From positions 707,501 to 771,500 of the forward strand of contig NZ_CP031395.1 of the NCBI RefSeq assembly GCF_004328645.1: a stretch of 64,000 nt of DNA. Reading direction: 5' to 3'. The translations under genes and the position numbers were made by a program. Source of the stretch: Hylemonella gracilis. Its GTDB lineage: Bacteria; Pseudomonadota; Gammaproteobacteria; Burkholderiales; Burkholderiaceae_C. Shown here piece by piece: positions 1 to 9,215 of the stretch (its first letter is position 1; each line of letters begins with the position of its first letter). The notes under the pieces were generated by a model that was given only the letters and a program-made list of their open reading frames with translations, searched no databases and had not been told where the DNA came from.

Positions 1-1192
1 CCTGTACTGCGCCGAGCAGTTGGTAGGGTTTCCCGTCATGCAGTTCGACTTCACCGATCAGGCGCAACCACAGCTCCTGACCGTCCGCCTGGGTCAGCTT
101 GAGCGCCTGGGTAAAGGAGTGGATACGCCCTTCGATCAGGCTGTTCACATTGGCCCGCAACTCTTCGGCTTCTTCCGATGACAAGCGCCGCATGACCTCT
201 TCGACATGCATTTGGGCCGACTCCAGCTGCAGTATGGACCGCGCCTCCTCGGAGAAATGCAGCAGGTCCGAACCGACGTGCCCGTACCATCCGCCCACAC
301 CGGCGATCTTGCCAGTACGCCGCAGCAAAACTTCATGGTTCTTGAGCGCGGTGATGTCGGTACGGACCGACACGTAGCGCTCGGGCAGTCCGTCATGACC
401 CAGTAGAGGAGCGATCACGCTGTCGACCCAGTACAGGGAACCGTCCTTGGTGCGGTTGCATATTTCTCCGCGCCAGATAAGCCCTCCATTGATCGTTGAC
501 CACATAGTGCGCCAGAACGTCGGCGAATGATGGCCAGAGTTGAGCAGACGATGGTCCAGCCCCAGCAGTTCGTCCTGACGATAACCACTGATCTCCATGA
601 AACGGTCGTTGAACCGCAGAATGCGGCCCTGCAGGTCGGTCTCGGAAATGATGGCGTGTTGATCCACGATGCTTCTGAAGCTTTCGTGCTCACGCAGGAT
701 CTGCTGTGTCCGCCTTTGCTCGCGCCAGGTTTCTTCGATGTCGATTTGCACGATCATCACCCCGGTGATTCGCCGGCCGGCGGGATCATGGAGGGGATGC
801 AACTCCACGACCATCCAGCGCCAGTCGCCCTGCCGGCGCTGGAACTGCAGACGGGTGCGCAGTTCCAGTCCCGCCGCCAATGCTTCCCCCAGCGCTTCGC
901 GCCCCGGGCCTTCCTTGATTCTTGCCTGCAGCAGTTCCGCGACCGTCATCCGCTGCAGCTCCGTCATGCCGAAGCCCGTCAGATTTGCGTAGGCATGATT
1001 GGCCCGGATGATCCGACCTCCGGTGTCGCTCAGGCAGATGGCATCCTGCTTGAGGCGCCCCATGCAGATCGTGCGCACCATGCGTTCGTCCGGCCGATCG
1101 CGACGACGCGCCATCCAGATCAGGCCGACCAAGCCCAATAGCGCGCCTTGCGCGCACACCGCGAGAAACCAGGTCCAGGCGGTGCTTTCCAT
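1..1192 (-). CDS. Multi-PAS sensor protein, C-terminus cut by window edge
   Basis: The frame is open from an ATG at 1192 down to base 1, so at least 397 residues are present and the C-terminal output domain lies outside the window. The N-terminus has one membrane segment (about residues 5-24, ending at an arginine cluster), followed by three PAS-like segments: one after the anchor, one around the middle beginning HAIISETDLQGRI, and a PAS_3-like one ending in a PAC-type strand at the edge. PAS folds sense ligands or redox state and usually precede a histidine kinase or GGDEF/EAL output; which one cannot be told here. It starts 6 bases after the receiver gene, so the two are probably co-transcribed and act in one signalling route. 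Confidence 0.85.
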   Translation of the reverse strand, partial: MESTAWTWFLAVCAQGALLGLVGLIWMARRRDRPDERMVRTICMGRLKQDAICLSDTGGRIIRANHAYANLTGFGMTELQRMTVAELLQARIKEGPGREALGEALAAGLELRTRLQFQRRQGDWRWMVVELHPLHDPAGRRITGVMIVQIDIEETWREQRRTQQILREHESFRSIVDQHAIISETDLQGRILRFNDRFMEISGYRQDELLGLDHRLLNSGHHSPTFWRTMWSTINGGLIWRGEICNRTKDGSLYWVDSVIAPLLGHDGLPERYVSVRTDITALKNHEVLLRRTGKIAGVGGWYGHVGSDLLHFSEEARSILQLESAQMHVEEVMRRLSSEEAEELRANVNSLIEGRIHSFTQALKLTQADGQELWLRLIGEVELHDGKPYQLLGAVQ

Positions 1193-1198
1193 GCCCTG

Positions 1199-1654
1199 TC
1201 ACGACGTTGCCTGAACGTCGATCCTCTGCACGACATGGCGCAACCCATCCACCGTCAAGGGTTTGGAAAGCATGCCATCGGCCCCCAAGGCGATGTAGTG
1301 TTGACTCGTCGACTCATCGTCATGTCCGGTCACCATGAAGATCCGCAGGCGCATACCCATCCGCGCGCGCAATGCCAGCAGGGTTTCCTGTCCATTGAAG
1401 TGCGGCATCTCGACATCCAGCAAGACCAGATCAAAGACCTGCTCCTCGATCAGCCGCAAGGCCGTGAGCCCGTCCGGGGCCAGGGCACCCTGGCAGTCCA
1501 GATCGCGCAGGAGTCGGGCCGCCACCTGCAGGCTCAGGCCGTTGTCGTCCACGACCAGGACGCGCGGTTTCCTGATGGCATTTGCCACCGTCGATGAATG
1601 AGGCTCCATGGATGCCATGGCGGGCATGATTGCATGCCACCGCCTCCGATTCAA
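1199..1654 (-). CDS. Single-domain response regulator (REC)
   Basis: The protein is a stand-alone CheY-like receiver of about 150 residues with no DNA-binding domain. The acidic pair is in VLVVDDN, the phospho-acceptor aspartate in LVLLDVEMP, the switch threonine in MVTGHD and the conserved lysine in MLSKPL. The first 25 or so residues are not part of the fold, and internal ATGs exist, so the true start may be downstream (for example near 1609). It lies 6 bases upstream of the PAS sensor and 22 bases after the methyltransferase remnant, all on the minus strand. It probably receives phosphate from that sensor or a kinase nearby; this is inferred from context. Confidence 0.85.
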   Translation of the reverse strand: MNRRRWHAIMPAMASMEPHSSTVANAIRKPRVLVVDDNGLSLQVAARLLRDLDCQGALAPDGLTALRLIEEQVFDLVLLDVEMPHFNGQETLLALRARMGMRLRIFMVTGHDDESTSQHYIALGADGMLSKPLTVDGLRHVVQRIDVQATS

Positions 1655-1676
1655 CGGTCTGCCGGCGATGTCGTGA

Positions 1677-2458
1677 TCAGACCGAGACAGCCGCTGGCGG
1701 CCACCGGTAGACCCAGATTGGCTTACCCCCCACGGTTTTCAGTTTCGCCGTGGGCTTGAAACCGCGTGCCTCAAATTCCAGGCTGACCAGCCAGGCGCCG
1801 GATCGCATTTCCACCGCCGCCTTGGCCATGGCGCGGGGCAGCGTCTCGGGGCGCTGGAAGAGATAGACCAGGTCGTAAGCCGACCAGTCCACCTCCCACA
1901 TATCACCGCGCTCCACGTGCGCGCGGATGCCTCGCCCCTGGCAACGCCGCCGGCACCACCAGGCCAGCGGGCGGCTCCATTCCACACCGTGCAGGTCGGC
2001 CAGCGGGTAGGCCTGGCGCAAGGCCTCCAACCCATGACCCAGGCCGCAGCCAGCGTCGAGCACCTGGGCACCTGGCTCCAGCGGCGCCACTTCGGGCAGG
2101 TCGTTCAGGGCGTCCTCGGGAGTCGGGAACAGGGGCGCATCCCGCCAGGCGTTGAGTGGGTAAATCAGGGCCAGCAACACCAGCGGAAGCAACCAGGCCC
2201 AGGCAGGCAGGCTCAAGGCCCCGAGAAAAACAGCGAGAGCGGAAAGCCCAGGCCGATGACCAGCCGGCGCCACCAGGTGCCTCCCAGCAGGCTGAGCAAC
2301 ACACCAACCAGGGTGACCAGACCCAGCACGGACCACAGGGGCATGCCGGTCTTCATCCGCAGCAGCGAATAGAGAAACCAGCACACGCTCCAGGCCATCA
2401 GCGCGGGCAGGGGCCAACCGAAGGACCGGAACGACGTCCGTGGCAAGGAAGACCGCAT
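1677..2458 (-). pseudogene. Membrane-anchored class I SAM methyltransferase, frameshifted
   Basis: Two overlapping frames together make one protein. The upstream frame from ATG 2458 encodes hydrophobic segments and ends in SLFFSGP and a stop; the downstream frame continues as LSLPAWAWLLPLVLLALIYP, then a soluble domain with the SAM-binding motif VLDAGCGLGHGLEAL and ending at 1677. Adding one base to the C4 run at 2219-2222 (G4 in the mRNA) would join them as FFSGALSLPAW. A functional family would have a membrane N-terminus and a Rossmann methyltransferase; the substrate is unknown. It follows parB by 25 bases. Either a real inactivation or a homopolymer assembly error. Confidence 0.75.
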
Positions 2459-2483
2459 GGCGCGCCCGTTGCTCCGTACCCGC

Positions 2484-3428
2484 TCAGTCGCCGCTGCCCG
2501 TGCGACGCAGGCGGTCGATCAGGCCGTTGAGCTCGTCGAGCGAACCGAACTGCACGGACAGCTCGCCCATCTCTTCCACGCGCCCGTTGCGCTTGACGCG
2601 CTTCTTGACGCGCACCTCGACCTGGGCAGTCAGCAGATCCGACAGTTCTTCCTCGACGCGTTTCAGGTCGCGCGATTTTTCCTTGCCGGGCTTCTGCGGC
2701 GCCAGACTGAATTCGGCGCCTAGCTTCTTGACCAGGCTCTCGGCCTCGCGGACGGAGTACTTCTTCGCGGCGATCTGGTTGGCCGCCGTGATCTGGGTGG
2801 CGCGGTCCAGCGCTAGCAAGGCACGCGCGTGGCCCATGTCCAGGTCACCCGCCATCAGCATGGCCTGCACCGGCTCGGCGAGATTCAGCAGACGCAACAG
2901 ATTGCTGGCCGCGCTGCGCGAGCGGCCCACCGCCTGCGCGGCCTGCTCGTGCGTCAGGCCAAATTCGCGGATCAGGCGCTGCAGGCCCTGGGCCTCTTCC
3001 AGCGGGTTGAGGTCCTCGCGCTGGATGTTCTCGATGAGGGCCATCGCGGCGGCGGCCTCATTGGGCACCTCCCGCACCAGCACGGGCACGCTGTCCAGGC
3101 CCGCCAGTCGGGCCGCGCGGAAGCGCCGCTCACCCGCAATGATTTCGTGCTTGCCCGCGTTCGGTCCCTCATGGAGCTTGCGGACCAGAATGGGCGACAT
3201 GATGCCCTGGGCCTTGATGGACTCGGCCAGCTCGTACAGGGCACCCTCGTCCATGCGGGTGCGCGGCTGGTACATGCCGGGCACCATCTCTTCCAGGCGC
3301 AGGCTGCCAACCTGACCGGCCTGCGGCACCAGACCGTCCGGTGCCGGTTCGGCCTGATGCTCCTCGACCTTGGGACCCAGCAGGGCTTCCAGGCCCAGGC
3401 CCAGGCCCCTGGTTTTTTTCGTGACCAT
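2484..3428 (-). CDS. parB: Chromosome partitioning protein ParB
   Basis: ParB/Spo0J CTPase clamp that loads at parS and spreads, working with ParA to segregate origins. With the start at 3428 (MVTKKTRGLGLGLEALLG) it has 314 residues, normal for the family; the open frame continues upstream to 3530 but those residues are not ParB-like. The CTP/nucleotide-binding box is seen in GERRFRAARLAG, and the helix-turn-helix in LTHEQAAQAVGRSRSAASNL. The C-terminal part holds a charged linker and the dimerisation segment ending SLDELNGLIDRLRR. Four parS-like sites lie 2-5 kb away in the same cluster. An alpha/beta hydrolase gene separates it from parA. Confidence 0.97.
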   Translation of the reverse strand: MVTKKTRGLGLGLEALLGPKVEEHQAEPAPDGLVPQAGQVGSLRLEEMVPGMYQPRTRMDEGALYELAESIKAQGIMSPILVRKLHEGPNAGKHEIIAGERRFRAARLAGLDSVPVLVREVPNEAAAAMALIENIQREDLNPLEEAQGLQRLIREFGLTHEQAAQAVGRSRSAASNLLRLLNLAEPVQAMLMAGDLDMGHARALLALDRATQITAANQIAAKKYSVREAESLVKKLGAEFSLAPQKPGKEKSRDLKRVEEELSDLLTAQVEVRVKKRVKRNGRVEEMGELSVQFGSLDELNGLIDRLRRTGSGD

Positions 3429-3542
3429 CTCTGTATGTACTCCCGGTGGCGTCAGATTCAGGTTCAGATCGGGCGGCATGACCGCCAAGGCAGTTTGTGG
3501 AAACCGCCGTTTCGTGTGTCGTTGTTTCATCGTGCCGCAGGG

Positions 3543-4100
3543 CTAGGCGGGCGGCTGCATCAGGGTCTGCAGCAAGGCATGGCCTTCGGGCCAGTCGCCC
3601 AGGCCCGAGTCGGCATTGATGTGGCCTCGCTCGCCGTAGTCGATGAAACGTGCGCCCCAATCCGCCGCCAGTCCCTGCGCCCGTTCAACGCGGCAGTACG
3701 GGTCATTGCGGCTGCCAAGCAGGATGCTGGAAAAGGGCAAACGCTGGCGCGCGATGGGCGACCAACTAGGCAGTTGGCCGCGAATCTCGTCGCGTTCGGC
3801 ATCCCCAGGCGCGACCAGCAAGGCACCTTGGACGCGGTGGGTGTTGCGGCTGTGCGCGGCCCAGGCCGCGACCAGGATGCAACCCAGACTGTGCGCCACC
3901 AGCACCACGGGCCCGGTGCGGTCGGTGTCGCAAGCCAGGATGGTCTCTTCCAACTGGATCTGCCAATCACCGCGAAGTGGGCGCTCCCAATCATGCTGCT
4001 GAACCCGCAGGTAACCGTACCTGGCTTCCCACAGGCTCTGCCAATGGGCGGCACCGGAGTCGTACCAGCCGGGCAGCAGCAGGACGTTGTTGTTATTCAT
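3543..4100 (-). CDS. Alpha/beta hydrolase, RBBP9/YdeN type
   Basis: A 185-residue serine hydrolase-like protein. The nucleophile elbow is VAHSLGC (serine near residue 71), the acid is likely in GSRNDPYC and the histidine in GERGHINADSG, and the N-terminal LLLPGWYDSG forms the oxyanion region, as in the DUF1234/RBBP9 family. The family's substrates are mostly unknown. The start at 4100 (MNNNN) has no strong ribosome site; an in-frame GTG at 4127 overlaps the parA stop as GTGA and would allow translational coupling. It lies between parA and parB, so it is probably co-expressed with the partition system, but a role there is not shown. Confidence 0.88.
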   Translation of the reverse strand: MNNNNVLLLPGWYDSGAAHWQSLWEARYGYLRVQQHDWERPLRGDWQIQLEETILACDTDRTGPVVLVAHSLGCILVAAWAAHSRNTHRVQGALLVAPGDAERDEIRGQLPSWSPIARQRLPFSSILLGSRNDPYCRVERAQGLAADWGARFIDYGERGHINADSGLGDWPEGHALLQTLMQPPA

Positions 4101-4123
4101 CTGGGGCAAGCACTTACTTTGAA

Positions 4124-4909
4124 TCACATCTTGCCGATGCGGCCGACCATTTCTTCAGCGAAGGTGAAGAAGGACTGGGCACCGCGCGCGGCCGGGTCGA
4201 AGACCACGCCGGGCAGGCCATAGCTCGGTGCCTCGGCCAGACGCACATTGCGCGGGATCACCGCGTCGAAGACCTTGTCTCCGAAGTGGGCCTTGAGCTG
4301 GTCGCTGACCTGGGCCTGCAAGGTGACGCGGGGGTCGTACATCACGCGCAGCAGACCAATGATCTGCAGATCCGGATTCAGGTTGGCGTGCACCTGCTTG
4401 ATGGTGTTGACCAGGTCCGCCAGACCCTCGAGCGCGAAGTACTCGCACTGCATGGGCACGATGACACCGTGCGCGGCGCACAGGCCGTTGAGCGTGAGCA
4501 TGGACAGGCTGGGCGGGCAGTCGATCAGCACAAAATCGTAGTCGTCCGTGACCTCGGCCAAGGCGTTCTTGAGGCGGCGCTCGCGCTGATCCAGATCGAC
4601 CAGCTCGACTTCGGCGCCGGCCAGTTCACGGTTGGCGCCCAGGATGTCGTAGCTGTAGCCAGCTTCCACCAGCTTGTCGCTCTTGACGCGGGCCTCGGCC
4701 ACGGAGGCATTGCCCAGCAGCACGTCGTAGACCGTGCGCGGGATCTGGCGCTTGTCCACACCGGAGCCCATGGTGGCGTTGCCCTGCGGATCCAGATCGA
4801 CCATCAGCACGCGCTGGTTCAGCTTGGCCAGGCCGGCCGCCAGGTTGACCGTGGTGGTGGTCTTGCCCACGCCACCCTTCTGATTCGCAACGCAAAAAAT
4901 TTTGGCCAT
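4124..4909 (-). CDS. parA: Chromosome partitioning ATPase ParA
   Basis: A 261-residue ParA/Soj ATPase that drives origin movement by ATP-dependent nonspecific DNA binding and ParB-stimulated hydrolysis. The deviant Walker A motif KGGVGKTTTT starts at residue 11, Walker A' is VDLDPQGNAT near residue 37, and the Walker B region is FVLIDCPPSL. There is no N-terminal helix-turn-helix, which marks it as the small chromosomal type, not a plasmid ParA. It lies 52 bases after the LysE-type gene and overlaps an alternative start of the hydrolase. Together with parB and the parS sites it forms the segregation system. Confidence 0.98.
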   Translation of the reverse strand: MAKIFCVANQKGGVGKTTTTVNLAAGLAKLNQRVLMVDLDPQGNATMGSGVDKRQIPRTVYDVLLGNASVAEARVKSDKLVEAGYSYDILGANRELAGAEVELVDLDQRERRLKNALAEVTDDYDFVLIDCPPSLSMLTLNGLCAAHGVIVPMQCEYFALEGLADLVNTIKQVHANLNPDLQIIGLLRVMYDPRVTLQAQVSDQLKAHFGDKVFDAVIPRNVRLAEAPSYGLPGVVFDPAARGAQSFFTFAEEMVGRIGKM

Positions 4910-4961
4910 GCAGCACTCGTGTTCTGAACTCTTGTCGTGGGGGAAAGACCGAGCTTCGGTC

Positions 4962-5576
4962 TTATTTCGTCAGTGCCAGCTTCAGGCCGAAACCGATCAG
5001 GAAAATGCCCGCCAGCTTTTCCAGCGTCCGTCCGATGCGCGGGCTGGCCCGCAGGCGCTCGGCGAGGTGATGCGTGAGCAACACCGCAGTCAGCGAATAC
5101 AAAAACCCGAGCACCGCGACGGTGGCCGCCATCACGCCGAAGGTGAGCAGCCCCTGATGCTGTGCAGGGTTGATGAACAGCGGGAAGAAGGCCATGTAGA
5201 ACACGATGGCCTTGGGGTTGAGCAAGGTGATGACGAAGGCTTGCCTGAAGTAATGGCGGGGCTCGATATGCAACACGGGTGCGCCGCCGGGCTTGGCCGT
5301 CAGCATCTTGAAGCCCATCCACGCGAGGTAGGCCGCGCCCAGCCACTGCACAAGATGGAAGGCGGTGGGATAGGCCACCAGCAGCGCAGCCACGCCCGCG
5401 ACGGCGGACCACATCAAAATTTGATCGCCCACGATGATGCCGAACGCTGCGGCCATCCCCCCTGCCCGTCCGCCCTTGCCGGTGGACGTGATGATGGCCA
5501 GATTGCCCGGCCCCGGAATCAGCAGGAAAAGGATGATGGCGGTGACAAAAGCGCCGTAGTCTGCAATGCCGAACAT
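4962..5576 (-). CDS. LysE/RhtB family amino acid exporter
   Basis: A 204-residue inner membrane protein with about six hydrophobic segments. The family signs are the N-terminal LLIPGPGNLAII, a Gly-rich loop with GIIVGDQ, and the LLNPKAIVFYMAFFP motif near the middle. LysE/RhtB carriers export amino acids or related compounds by proton exchange; the substrate cannot be assigned from sequence. It sits between rsmG and parA on the same strand with gaps of about 50-60 bases and could be part of the mnmG-rsmG-parA transcript. Confidence 0.9.
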   Translation of the reverse strand: MFGIADYGAFVTAIILFLLIPGPGNLAIITSTGKGGRAGGMAAAFGIIVGDQILMWSAVAGVAALLVAYPTAFHLVQWLGAAYLAWMGFKMLTAKPGGAPVLHIEPRHYFRQAFVITLLNPKAIVFYMAFFPLFINPAQHQGLLTFGVMAATVAVLGFLYSLTAVLLTHHLAERLRASPRIGRTLEKLAGIFLIGFGLKLALTK

Positions 5577-5635
5577 GGGGAAGCGTCTCTCAAAAAGGAG
5601 GCGTCGAGTGTACGACGCCCACCGTGTGCCGCGAC

Positions 5636-6313
5636 TCAGGCGGAGGCGCTTGCGTCCGTTTTTTTGCGTAACCAGACCATGCAGCGCTCCGCCTCCAGCC
5701 CCGGCACGGTCAGTGGTTCCACGTGAAACATCTCCACCTCCGGGGGCAGCGCGGCGATTTCATCGGCAGGGTGTCGGCCTTTCATGGCCATCCAGACGCC
5801 CTGCACCGCCAAGGCACCAGCGGACCAGGCCGTGAAATCGGCCAGGGAGGCGAATGCCCGGGAGGAAACCACGTCAAAAGGCCCTTGCAGGTTTTCCACC
5901 CGCGCATGCACGCCGTGCAGCCCAGGCAGCTTGAGCGCGATGGCCACCTGCTGGATGAACGTGGCTTTCTTCGCCACCGTGTCCACGCACGTCACGTCGA
6001 TCTCCGGGCAGCAAATGGCAATGACCACCCCCGGCAGCCCCGCCCCCGAACCGACATCAAGCAGCCGGATGGCCCGTCCTTGGGTCTGCCGCCGTAGCGA
6101 CGGGATGACGGCCAAGCTGTCCAGCACGTGGTGCGTGAGCATGTCCTCCGCGTCCCGCAGTGCCGTCAGGTTGTAGACCTTGTTCCATTTCTGGATCAGG
6201 CCCAGGTAGTCCAGTAGCTGCGTCCGCTGTGCATCGGACAAGGCCAGGCCGAGCGCGCCGACACCGGATTCCAGGCGAGCGGCCAGATTCGTTGCCAGCA
6301 CGGCCATCGTCAT
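5636..6313 (-). CDS. rsmG: 16S rRNA (guanine527-N7)-methyltransferase RsmG
   Basis: A 225-residue SAM-dependent enzyme that methylates G527 of 16S rRNA (formerly GidB). The SAM motif [16 protein letters not shown] lies at about residues 84-99, preceded by the family segment [11 protein letters not shown] and HHVLDSL; the [10 protein letters not shown] motif follows. Its ATG overlaps the mnmG stop as ATGA, the usual gidA-gidB coupling. A second in-frame ATG lies at 6307. A parS-like 16-mer is embedded in the 3' part of the gene (5715-5730). Confidence 0.97.
   Translation of the reverse strand: MTMAVLATNLAARLESGVGALGLALSDAQRTQLLDYLGLIQKWNKVYNLTALRDAEDMLTHHVLDSLAVIPSLRRQTQGRAIRLLDVGSGAGLPGVVIAICCPEIDVTCVDTVAKKATFIQQVAIALKLPGLHGVHARVENLQGPFDVVSSRAFASLADFTAWSAGALAVQGVWMAMKGRHPADEIAALPPEVEMFHVEPLTVPGLEAERCMVWLRKKTDASASA
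5715..5730. promoter_or_regulatory. parS-like site inside rsmG
   Basis: The 16-mer GGTTCCACGTGAAACA matches the bacterial parS consensus (TGTTTCACGTGAAACA) at 14 of 16 positions, with the central CACGTG and one full half-site kept. It lies in coding sequence. ParB would load here, about 16.5 kb from the oriC candidate. Confidence 0.7.
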
Positions 6314-8355
6314 GCCGCCTCGACCTCAGCCATCTTGACGAACCCCTTGAAGCCGCCCTTGCGCAAGTGGATCAGCAGCAGCGAAATGGTTGCCGGCGTG
6401 ATGCCCGAGATGCGGGAAGCCTGGCCCAGGGTTTCGGGGCGATGTTTCTGCAGCTTCTGCCGGGCCTCGATGCTCAGCGCGGACACAGCCATGTAGTCCA
6501 GGTCCACGGGTAGCTGGAGCTGCTCGTAGTGGGCGGCGCGCTCCACCTCGTCGCGTTGGCGGTCGATGTAGCCGGCGTACTTGGCGGCAATCTCGATCTG
6601 GTCCACCACGGGCTCATAGAGATCACCCAAGGTTTCACGTGAAACACCGGCCAGCGTGAGGGCGGTTGCGCTGGGATCTTGCGCCTCGTCCCGCGCCCAT
6701 GGAACCGAGTGGGCGTACTTGCCACCGTCCATGGACATCAGTTCCGCATACTTCACGCCCGGGCGACGCAACAGATCAAAGAGGTGGTACTCGTGCTCGA
6801 TGCCCACGCCCAACACCCGCTGGGCCTCAGCATCCGGCAGGATGCGCGGGTTCACCCAGGTCGACTTCAGGCGTTCGGTTTCACGTGAAACAGCATCCCG
6901 CTTGCGGTTGAAAGCGTCCCAACGGGCATCGTCCACCAAGCCCAGTCGGCGGCCGACCTCGGTGAGGCGCATATCGGCGTTGTCTTCGCGCAGCTGCAGG
7001 CGGAACTCGGCCCGGCTGGTGAACATGCGGTAAGGCTCGGTCACGCCCTTGGTGATCAGGTCATCCACCAGCACACCCAGGTAGGCCTGGTCGCGGCCCG
7101 GCAGCCAGGCCGCCTCACCCCGGCACTGCAGGGCGGCATTGATGCCGGCAAACAGCCCCTGGGCGGCGGCCTCTTCGTAACCCGTCGTGCCATTGATCTG
7201 GCCGGCGAAGAACAGGCCCTGGATCTGGCGGGTCTCGAAACTGCCCTTGAGCGAGCGCGGATCGAAATAGTCGTATTCGATGGCGTAACCGGGCCGCAGG
7301 ATGTGGGCATTTTCCAGGCCCCGCATGGAGCGCACCAACGCCAGCTGAATGTCAAAGGGCAGGCTGGTGGAAATGCCGTTGGGGTAATACTCGTTCGTGG
7401 TCAGACCCTCGGGCTCAAGGAAGATCTGGTGGCTGTCCTTGCCCGCGAACCGATTGATCTTGTCTTCCACACTGGGGCAGTAGCGCGGCCCCACGCCTTC
7501 GATCTTGCCCGTGAACATGGGGCTGCGGTCGAAACCCGAACGGATGATTTCGTGCGTGCGCTCATTGGTGTGGGTGATCCAGCAGGGCATCTGCCGGGGG
7601 TGCATTTCCCGGCGGCCCATGAAACTGAACACCGGGATCTCGCCCTCGTTCGCGCCCTGGCTGGCAGCGCCGGGCATGCCGTCCCCCGGCTGCTCCGTGC
7701 ACCGGGAGAAATCGATGGTGCGGCCGTCCAGGCGCGGCGGCGTGCCGGTCTTGAGTCGCCCCTGGGGCAGCTGGAGCTCCTTGAGCCGCGCCGAGAGGCT
7801 GACTGCGGGCGGGTCGCCCGCGCGGCCGGCCGCGTAGTTGTCGAGGCCGATGTGGATTTTTCCGTCCAGAAAGGTTCCGGCCGTCAGCACCACGGTGCGG
7901 CCGCGAAAAGCGATGCCGGCCTGGGTGACGGCGCCGACCACCCTCGCCCCATCCCCGTCGCCCTCCACCATCAGATCGTCCACGGCTTGCTGGAACAGCA
8001 TCAGGTTCGGCTGGTTTTCCAGCCGACGGCGGATGGCGGCCTTGTACAGGATACGGTCCGCCTGGGCGCGCGTGGCGCGCACAGCCGGGCCCTTGCTGGC
8101 GTTGAGGATGCGGAACTGGATGCCGGCCTCGTCCGTGGCGATGGCCATCGCACCGCCCAAGGCATCCACCTCCTTGACCAGGTGGCCTTTGCCAATGCCG
8201 CCGATGCTGGGGTTGCAACTCATCTGCCCCAGGGTTTCGATGTTGTGGGTCAGCAGCAGGGTCATGCAACCCATGCGTGCCGCCGCCAGGGCGGCCTCGG
8301 TGCCGGCATGACCGCCACCCACAACGATGACTTCAAATTCTTCGGGATACAGCAT
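6310..8355 (-). CDS. mnmG: tRNA uridine-5-carboxymethylaminomethyl enzyme MnmG
   Basis: A 681-residue FAD protein that with MnmE modifies U34 of certain tRNAs (cmnm5U). The FAD-binding motif [12 protein letters not shown] is at about residues 11-22, the substrate loop [17 protein letters not shown] with the conserved Cys follows near residue 47, and the C-terminal helical MnmE-binding domain ends [11 protein letters not shown]. The length is slightly above the usual 620-640. It begins the minus-strand cluster that leads to parAB, and carries two parS-like sites. mnmE lies on the other side of the origin. Confidence 0.98.
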   Translation of the reverse strand: MLYPEEFEVIVVGGGHAGTEAALAAARMGCMTLLLTHNIETLGQMSCNPSIGGIGKGHLVKEVDALGGAMAIATDEAGIQFRILNASKGPAVRATRAQADRILYKAAIRRRLENQPNLMLFQQAVDDLMVEGDGDGARVVGAVTQAGIAFRGRTVVLTAGTFLDGKIHIGLDNYAAGRAGDPPAVSLSARLKELQLPQGRLKTGTPPRLDGRTIDFSRCTEQPGDGMPGAASQGANEGEIPVFSFMGRREMHPRQMPCWITHTNERTHEIIRSGFDRSPMFTGKIEGVGPRYCPSVEDKINRFAGKDSHQIFLEPEGLTTNEYYPNGISTSLPFDIQLALVRSMRGLENAHILRPGYAIEYDYFDPRSLKGSFETRQIQGLFFAGQINGTTGYEEAAAQGLFAGINAALQCRGEAAWLPGRDQAYLGVLVDDLITKGVTEPYRMFTSRAEFRLQLREDNADMRLTEVGRRLGLVDDARWDAFNRKRDAVSRETERLKSTWVNPRILPDAEAQRVLGVGIEHEYHLFDLLRRPGVKYAELMSMDGGKYAHSVPWARDEAQDPSATALTLAGVSRETLGDLYEPVVDQIEIAAKYAGYIDRQRDEVERAAHYEQLQLPVDLDYMAVSALSIEARQKLQKHRPETLGQASRISGITPATISLLLIHLRKGGFKGFVKMAEVEAA
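6631..6646. promoter_or_regulatory. parS-like site inside mnmG (first)
   Basis: GGTTTCACGTGAAACA matches the parS consensus at 15 of 16 positions; only the first base differs. The inner 14 bases form a perfect palindrome. It lies in the mnmG coding sequence. Confidence 0.88.
6877..6892. promoter_or_regulatory. parS-like site inside mnmG (second)
   Basis: The same 16-mer as at 6631, 246 bases away, again inside mnmG and again 15 of 16 to consensus. Two identical copies within one reading frame argue for selection on the DNA site. Confidence 0.88.
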
Positions 8356-8485
8356 GGGGACATCTCCTGTGGCAGCAGGCCTTGGAACAAGGCGGGACGC
8401 ACAGACAGCGAGAAGAGGAGTGCGAGGGGCGAAATTTTACCGGGCCGCCCCCTTTTCCGCCATGGCGGTGTATTGGCGGGTTTTG

Positions 8486-8501
8486 TGTTTCACGTGGAAC
8501 A
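8486..8501. promoter_or_regulatory. parS-like site upstream of mnmG
   Basis: TGTTTCACGTGGAACA matches the consensus at 15 of 16 positions (one G for A in the right half). It lies in the divergent spacer (8356-8619) between mnmG and the FMN reductase, about 130 bases before the mnmG start. ParB bound here could also affect the mnmG promoter. No other clear site is seen in this 264-base spacer. Confidence 0.85.
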
Positions 8502-8619
8502 CCACACGCTCAGCACACCAGCTTGCCAGTCCCTGCGACCAGACATGGCGAGCCGTCCTGCCGCGCTGCGCAGGCTTACCCGCGACCGCCCGCCCCAAGT
8601 CTGTGGTTCAATGCCGGCC

Positions 8620-9198
8620 ATGAAAGTCCTCGTCTTCGCGGGCAGCACCCGCCAGCAATCCCTGAACCGCCAACTCGCTCACGTCACAGCGGCCATGGTC
8701 CGCGCCAGCGGTGCCGAGGTCATGCACCTCGAACTAGGAGATTACGACGTGCCGCTGTACAACGGCGACCTGGAAGCACGAGGCACGCCGCCCGATGTGG
8801 TCCGCCTCAAGCAAGTCTTTTTCGAGCATCCGGCCTGGATCATCTGCACACCCGAGTACAACGCCAGCTACCCGGCCCTGGTCAAGAACACCTTTGACTG
8901 GCTCTCGCGCCCGGTCGCCGACAACCCGGACTGGGTGGACGGCTACAAGGCCACGCGCGGCAAGGTGGTGGGCGTGCTCAGTGCCTCGCCGGGTGCGCTC
9001 GGTGGCCTGCGCTCGCAAAGCCATCTGGTGCCCCTGCTGCTGAACCTGCAATGCTGGGTCACGCCGCAAAGCTATGCATTGGGGCGAGCGGGCGAAGCGT
9101 TTGATGCCCAAGGGCAACTGCTGTCGGACCGCGCCCGCAGTGCCGTGCAGGCCGTGATCGACCAAGTGCTGTTCGCGGCACCCCGGCTGAGCCGCTGA
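8620..9198 (+). CDS. NADPH-dependent FMN reductase family protein
   Basis: A 192-residue flavodoxin-like oxidoreductase. The FMN phosphate loop is [14 protein letters not shown] at about residues 6-19, and the [20 protein letters not shown] segment binds the flavin ring, as in the NADPH:FMN reductase/chromate reductase (ChrR/SsuE-like) family. Members reduce FMN or quinones; the partner is unknown. Another in-frame ATG lies 9 bases upstream (8611). It is transcribed away from mnmG and followed 17 bases later by the YkgJ gene, so the two may be an operon. Confidence 0.9.
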   Translation: MKVLVFAGSTRQQSLNRQLAHVTAAMVRASGAEVMHLELGDYDVPLYNGDLEARGTPPDVVRLKQVFFEHPAWIICTPEYNASYPALVKNTFDWLSRPVADNPDWVDGYKATRGKVVGVLSASPGALGGLRSQSHLVPLLLNLQCWVTPQSYALGRAGEAFDAQGQLLSDRARSAVQAVIDQVLFAAPRLSR

Positions 9199-9215
9199 GC
9201 GCCTGGACCTCGACC

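Noticed and set aside
7303..8610. Long plus-strand frame antisense to mnmG, joined to the FMN reductase frame
   Set aside because: It is the shadow of mnmG codon bias in GC-rich DNA; only the part after 8611 encodes a recognisable protein.
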